A DNA stretch of 41,647 nucleotides from NCBI GenBank assembly GCA_900757615.1, contig CAAEON010000039.1:1-41647 (forward strand), in the 5' to 3' direction. The first letter of the stretch is position 1; each line of letters opens with the position of its first letter. The notes below the pieces were generated by a model. The model had not been told where the DNA came from, did not search any database, and saw only the letters and a list, made by a program, of their open reading frames with translations. Positions 40,198-41,647 of the stretch are shown here, piece after piece. Both the position numbers and the translations under genes were made by a program. Source of the stretch: an uncultured Collinsella sp. (GTDB lineage Bacteria; Actinomycetota; Coriobacteriia; Coriobacteriales; Coriobacteriaceae).

Positions 40198-40995
40198 ATG
40201 AAAACAGATAGATACGGAATTAGCGGCAGCACATTAAAGATAATAGCGGCCATTTCGATGGTTCTCGATCATGTAAGCAGGATCGTCCTGACCAATGGAA
40301 TCATGACTCACGCATCGTACAATCAGATACCAGACGAACAGTGGGCGATTCTAAGCGAGGCTTCGGATGTGCTTCATGTTCTTGGCAGAATTGCATTTCC
40401 CTTATTTTGCTTTTTGATAGTTGAGGGATTTTTGCATACTCATGACATAAAGAGGTACCTGCGAAATATGCTTGTCTTCGCAATCATTGCGGAGCCCATA
40501 TACGATTTCGTTCAAACCGGGCAACTATTTGACCTTCGGCAACAAAATGTTATGTGTGAGCTCCTGCTTTGCTTGGTCTTCTTGATAATTCTGGAAAAGA
40601 TACAAAGCCTTTCAAAATGGAAGAGGTACATCGCAGAAACTGCTCTGATTGTTTTGACAGCACTGGCAGCTGAATACACTAAACTAGATGGCGGTGTGTA
40701 TGGCATTCTGCTTGTGGCTGCATTCTATTTATTCCACGACAGCAAGGCCAAGATGTTCTTTGCTGCAGTATGCGCAGTGCTCCTTTCGTCATGCCATATA
40801 GTTGGCGGCGGATTTGAGTTTGCTACAGCTAATATATTTAATCCTGATGTTGCTGCCGCGGTCGTTTCGTTGCTGCTTATCAATCTTTATAATGGCAAGC
40901 GAGGGCTGAAGCTCAAATATTTCTTCTACATTTTCTATCCGGCTCATCTTGCTCTGCTTTATGGTGTCTCACTTATTGTTTTGAACTGTCTTTAA
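40198..40995 (+). CDS. TraX-family membrane protein
   Basis: TraX proteins are multi-pass membrane proteins; plasmid TraX acetylates conjugative pilin, while chromosomal relatives have mostly unknown substrates. The 265-residue product has the family opening STLKIIAAISMVLDHVSR, RIAFPLFCFLIVEGF with HTHDIKRYLRNM, and YIFYPAHLALLYG near the end, with about eight hydrophobic segments. ATG 40198 has AAAGGA upstream. It is clearly AT-richer than its neighbours and lies between two copies of the tRNA-Lys flank, so it looks acquired. Confidence 0.88.
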   Translation: MKTDRYGISGSTLKIIAAISMVLDHVSRIVLTNGIMTHASYNQIPDEQWAILSEASDVLHVLGRIAFPLFCFLIVEGFLHTHDIKRYLRNMLVFAIIAEPIYDFVQTGQLFDLRQQNVMCELLLCLVFLIILEKIQSLSKWKRYIAETALIVLTALAAEYTKLDGGVYGILLVAAFYLFHDSKAKMFFAAVCAVLLSSCHIVGGGFEFATANIFNPDVAAAVVSLLLINLYNGKRGLKLKYFFYIFYPAHLALLYGVSLIVLNCL

Positions 40996-41149
40996 AAACT
41001 CTCAAACAAGTCTCTGAAAGCAGAACTAAATTGACCCTAAGACTGCTTGTGAATTTCCGGAAGACCTGTGAGATACGAGGATAGACAACGAGGGCTGTAG
41101 AAAGATGCTTCGAAAGCATGAATGGCAGCGAGAAAATGAGTTCGGAAGA

Positions 41150-41236
41150 ACCCCTCTGGATGCTCCAGCATAGAATAGAAAGCGATCGGCTCCGGCTGGT
41201 CGCTTTTTTGTTACCGATGCACGGTTCGAACCCGAA
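41150..41236 (+). repeat. tRNA-Lys 3' flank, copy B, with decayed tRNA end and terminator
   Basis: AACCCCTCTGGATGCTCCA (41150-41168) may be a decayed tRNA 3' end. CATAGAATAGAA (41169-41180), a hairpin with TTTTTT (41179-41209) and GGTTCGAACCCG (41223-41234) repeat copy A in order. The hairpin can end the traX transcript. Confidence 0.65.
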
Positions 41237-41540
41237 CTTCTATATATAGGAACGCTTGGCGAACAAAACCTGCCTTTTACCGACGGGAAACAAATAACCG
41301 ATGCTTTTGGAGTAAAGTGGCGCTCCAGAGATGACCGATGCCTCAACATCTATAAACCAGCTGGTCACCGCCAATATCAGAAGCTGATGCTTCAGTTATA
41401 ACCTCAGTGACGTGACTGAGGGACCTATTCATTTGTGAACAAAATATGGAGTGCGCGATTCCCGCCCCCGGCGCCCCTCCGGTCTGGCAATATATCTTCT
41501 TGCCGCGCGGCCCGGTCGGACCGGATCAGCCGCCGAGCGT
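41237..41540. other. Intergenic DNA, no convincing gene
   Basis: No reading frame here looks real. There are two small inverted repeats: GAAGC-TGAT-GCTTC near 41380, and CCTCAGT-GACGTG-ACTGAGG near 41402-41421. An rRNA promoter could lie here, but I see no sure boxes. Confidence 0.4.
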
Positions 41541-41647
41541 GCACCTTGAGAACCGGATACTGCGAGGATGGACACATTCAGTGTCGCATCCGGGCAGACA
41601 TCGAACCATTTGAAATGGTCTAACTTGGATTTGTTTTTCGCAAGGCC
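41541..41647 (+). other. Probable rRNA operon leader (16S upstream region)
   Basis: The text CACCTTGAGAACCGGATA (41539-41556) and the following stem-loops (GGATG-GACAC...GTGTC-GCATCC near 41563-41591; ACCATTT-G-AAATGGT near 41604-41618) resemble the leader upstream of 16S rRNA in actinobacteria. The 16S gene itself would lie beyond the window, so this is a guess from pattern. Confidence 0.45.

Noticed and set aside
39940..40253. Short minus-strand frames reading GRQGFEPWTLGLK and similar
   Set aside because: They translate the antisense of tRNA-Lys, a well-known source of false proteins.
41026..41349. 107-residue minus-strand frame at the right end
   Set aside because: It crosses the tRNA-Lys flank repeat and its terminator, with no ribosome site or family pattern.

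Overview
This window is the replication-origin region of a high-GC actinobacterium. Class Coriobacteriia, probably Collinsella or a close relative, is my inference. It rests on the order dnaA-dnaN-recF-dciA-gyrB-gyrA facing rpmH-rnpA-yidD-yidC-khpB-rsmG-parA-parB, on the GC-rich codon use, and on gut-actinobacterial features such as a thioester/Cna_B LPXTG surface protein. No database search was possible. Nearly all genes left of about 11.2 kb are on the minus strand and most genes to the right are on the plus strand, as expected if replication starts near 11.2 kb (and/or 7.9 kb) and runs outward.

Region 1 (1-11.4 kb, minus strand) holds the replication and topology genes. Reading leftward from the origin: an unusual protein with a GHKL ATPase domain, a Pro/Gln/Tyr-rich linker and a winged helix lies directly upstream of dnaA. 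Then come dnaA, an AT-rich unwinding-element candidate, dnaN, recF, dciA (DUF721), a terminator, gyrB and gyrA. Clusters of variant DnaA boxes (core TTTTCAACA) lie on both sides of the ATPase-dnaA pair, so the origin looks bipartite. The DnaA recognition helix carries Asn where family members carry Asp.

Region 2 (11.4-16.7 kb, plus strand) holds rpmH, rnpA, yidD, yidC and khpB (ribosomal protein, RNase P, membrane insertion, RNA binding). After a terminator come rsmG, three perfect parS sites spaced exactly 39 bp apart, parA, parB and a small YtxH-like membrane protein. The rsmG-to-parB block is visibly AT-richer than its neighbours.

Region 3 (16.7-30.8 kb) holds rlmN (minus), ddl and a dinG-type exonuclease-helicase fusion (plus), and a pair of overlapping WYL-domain regulators of the PafB/PafC type (minus) meeting dinG tail to tail. 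Next are a very large M28-peptidase-like membrane protein split by about 670 acidic low-complexity residues, a small membrane protein, and a 1143-residue thioester-domain/Cna_B LPXTG adhesin (minus).

Region 4 (30.8-41.6 kb, plus strand) holds tRNA-Gly(CCC) with a field of partial tRNA duplications, purB, a TSCPD-domain protein overlapping a twin-arginine lipoprotein gene, a two-component system, purC with a small membrane protein, an M29-type aminopeptidase, and tRNA-Lys(UUU). The tRNA-Lys is followed by an AT-rich islet carrying a TraX-family gene between two copies of the tRNA-Lys 3' flank. The right edge resembles an rRNA operon leader.

The strongest candidates for something undescribed are the origin system (variant boxes on both sides of dnaA, a DnaA-trio-like tract, an altered DnaA recognition helix and an origin-embedded GHKL-winged-helix protein), the degenerate split M28-like protein, and the tRNA-associated repeat/islet structures.
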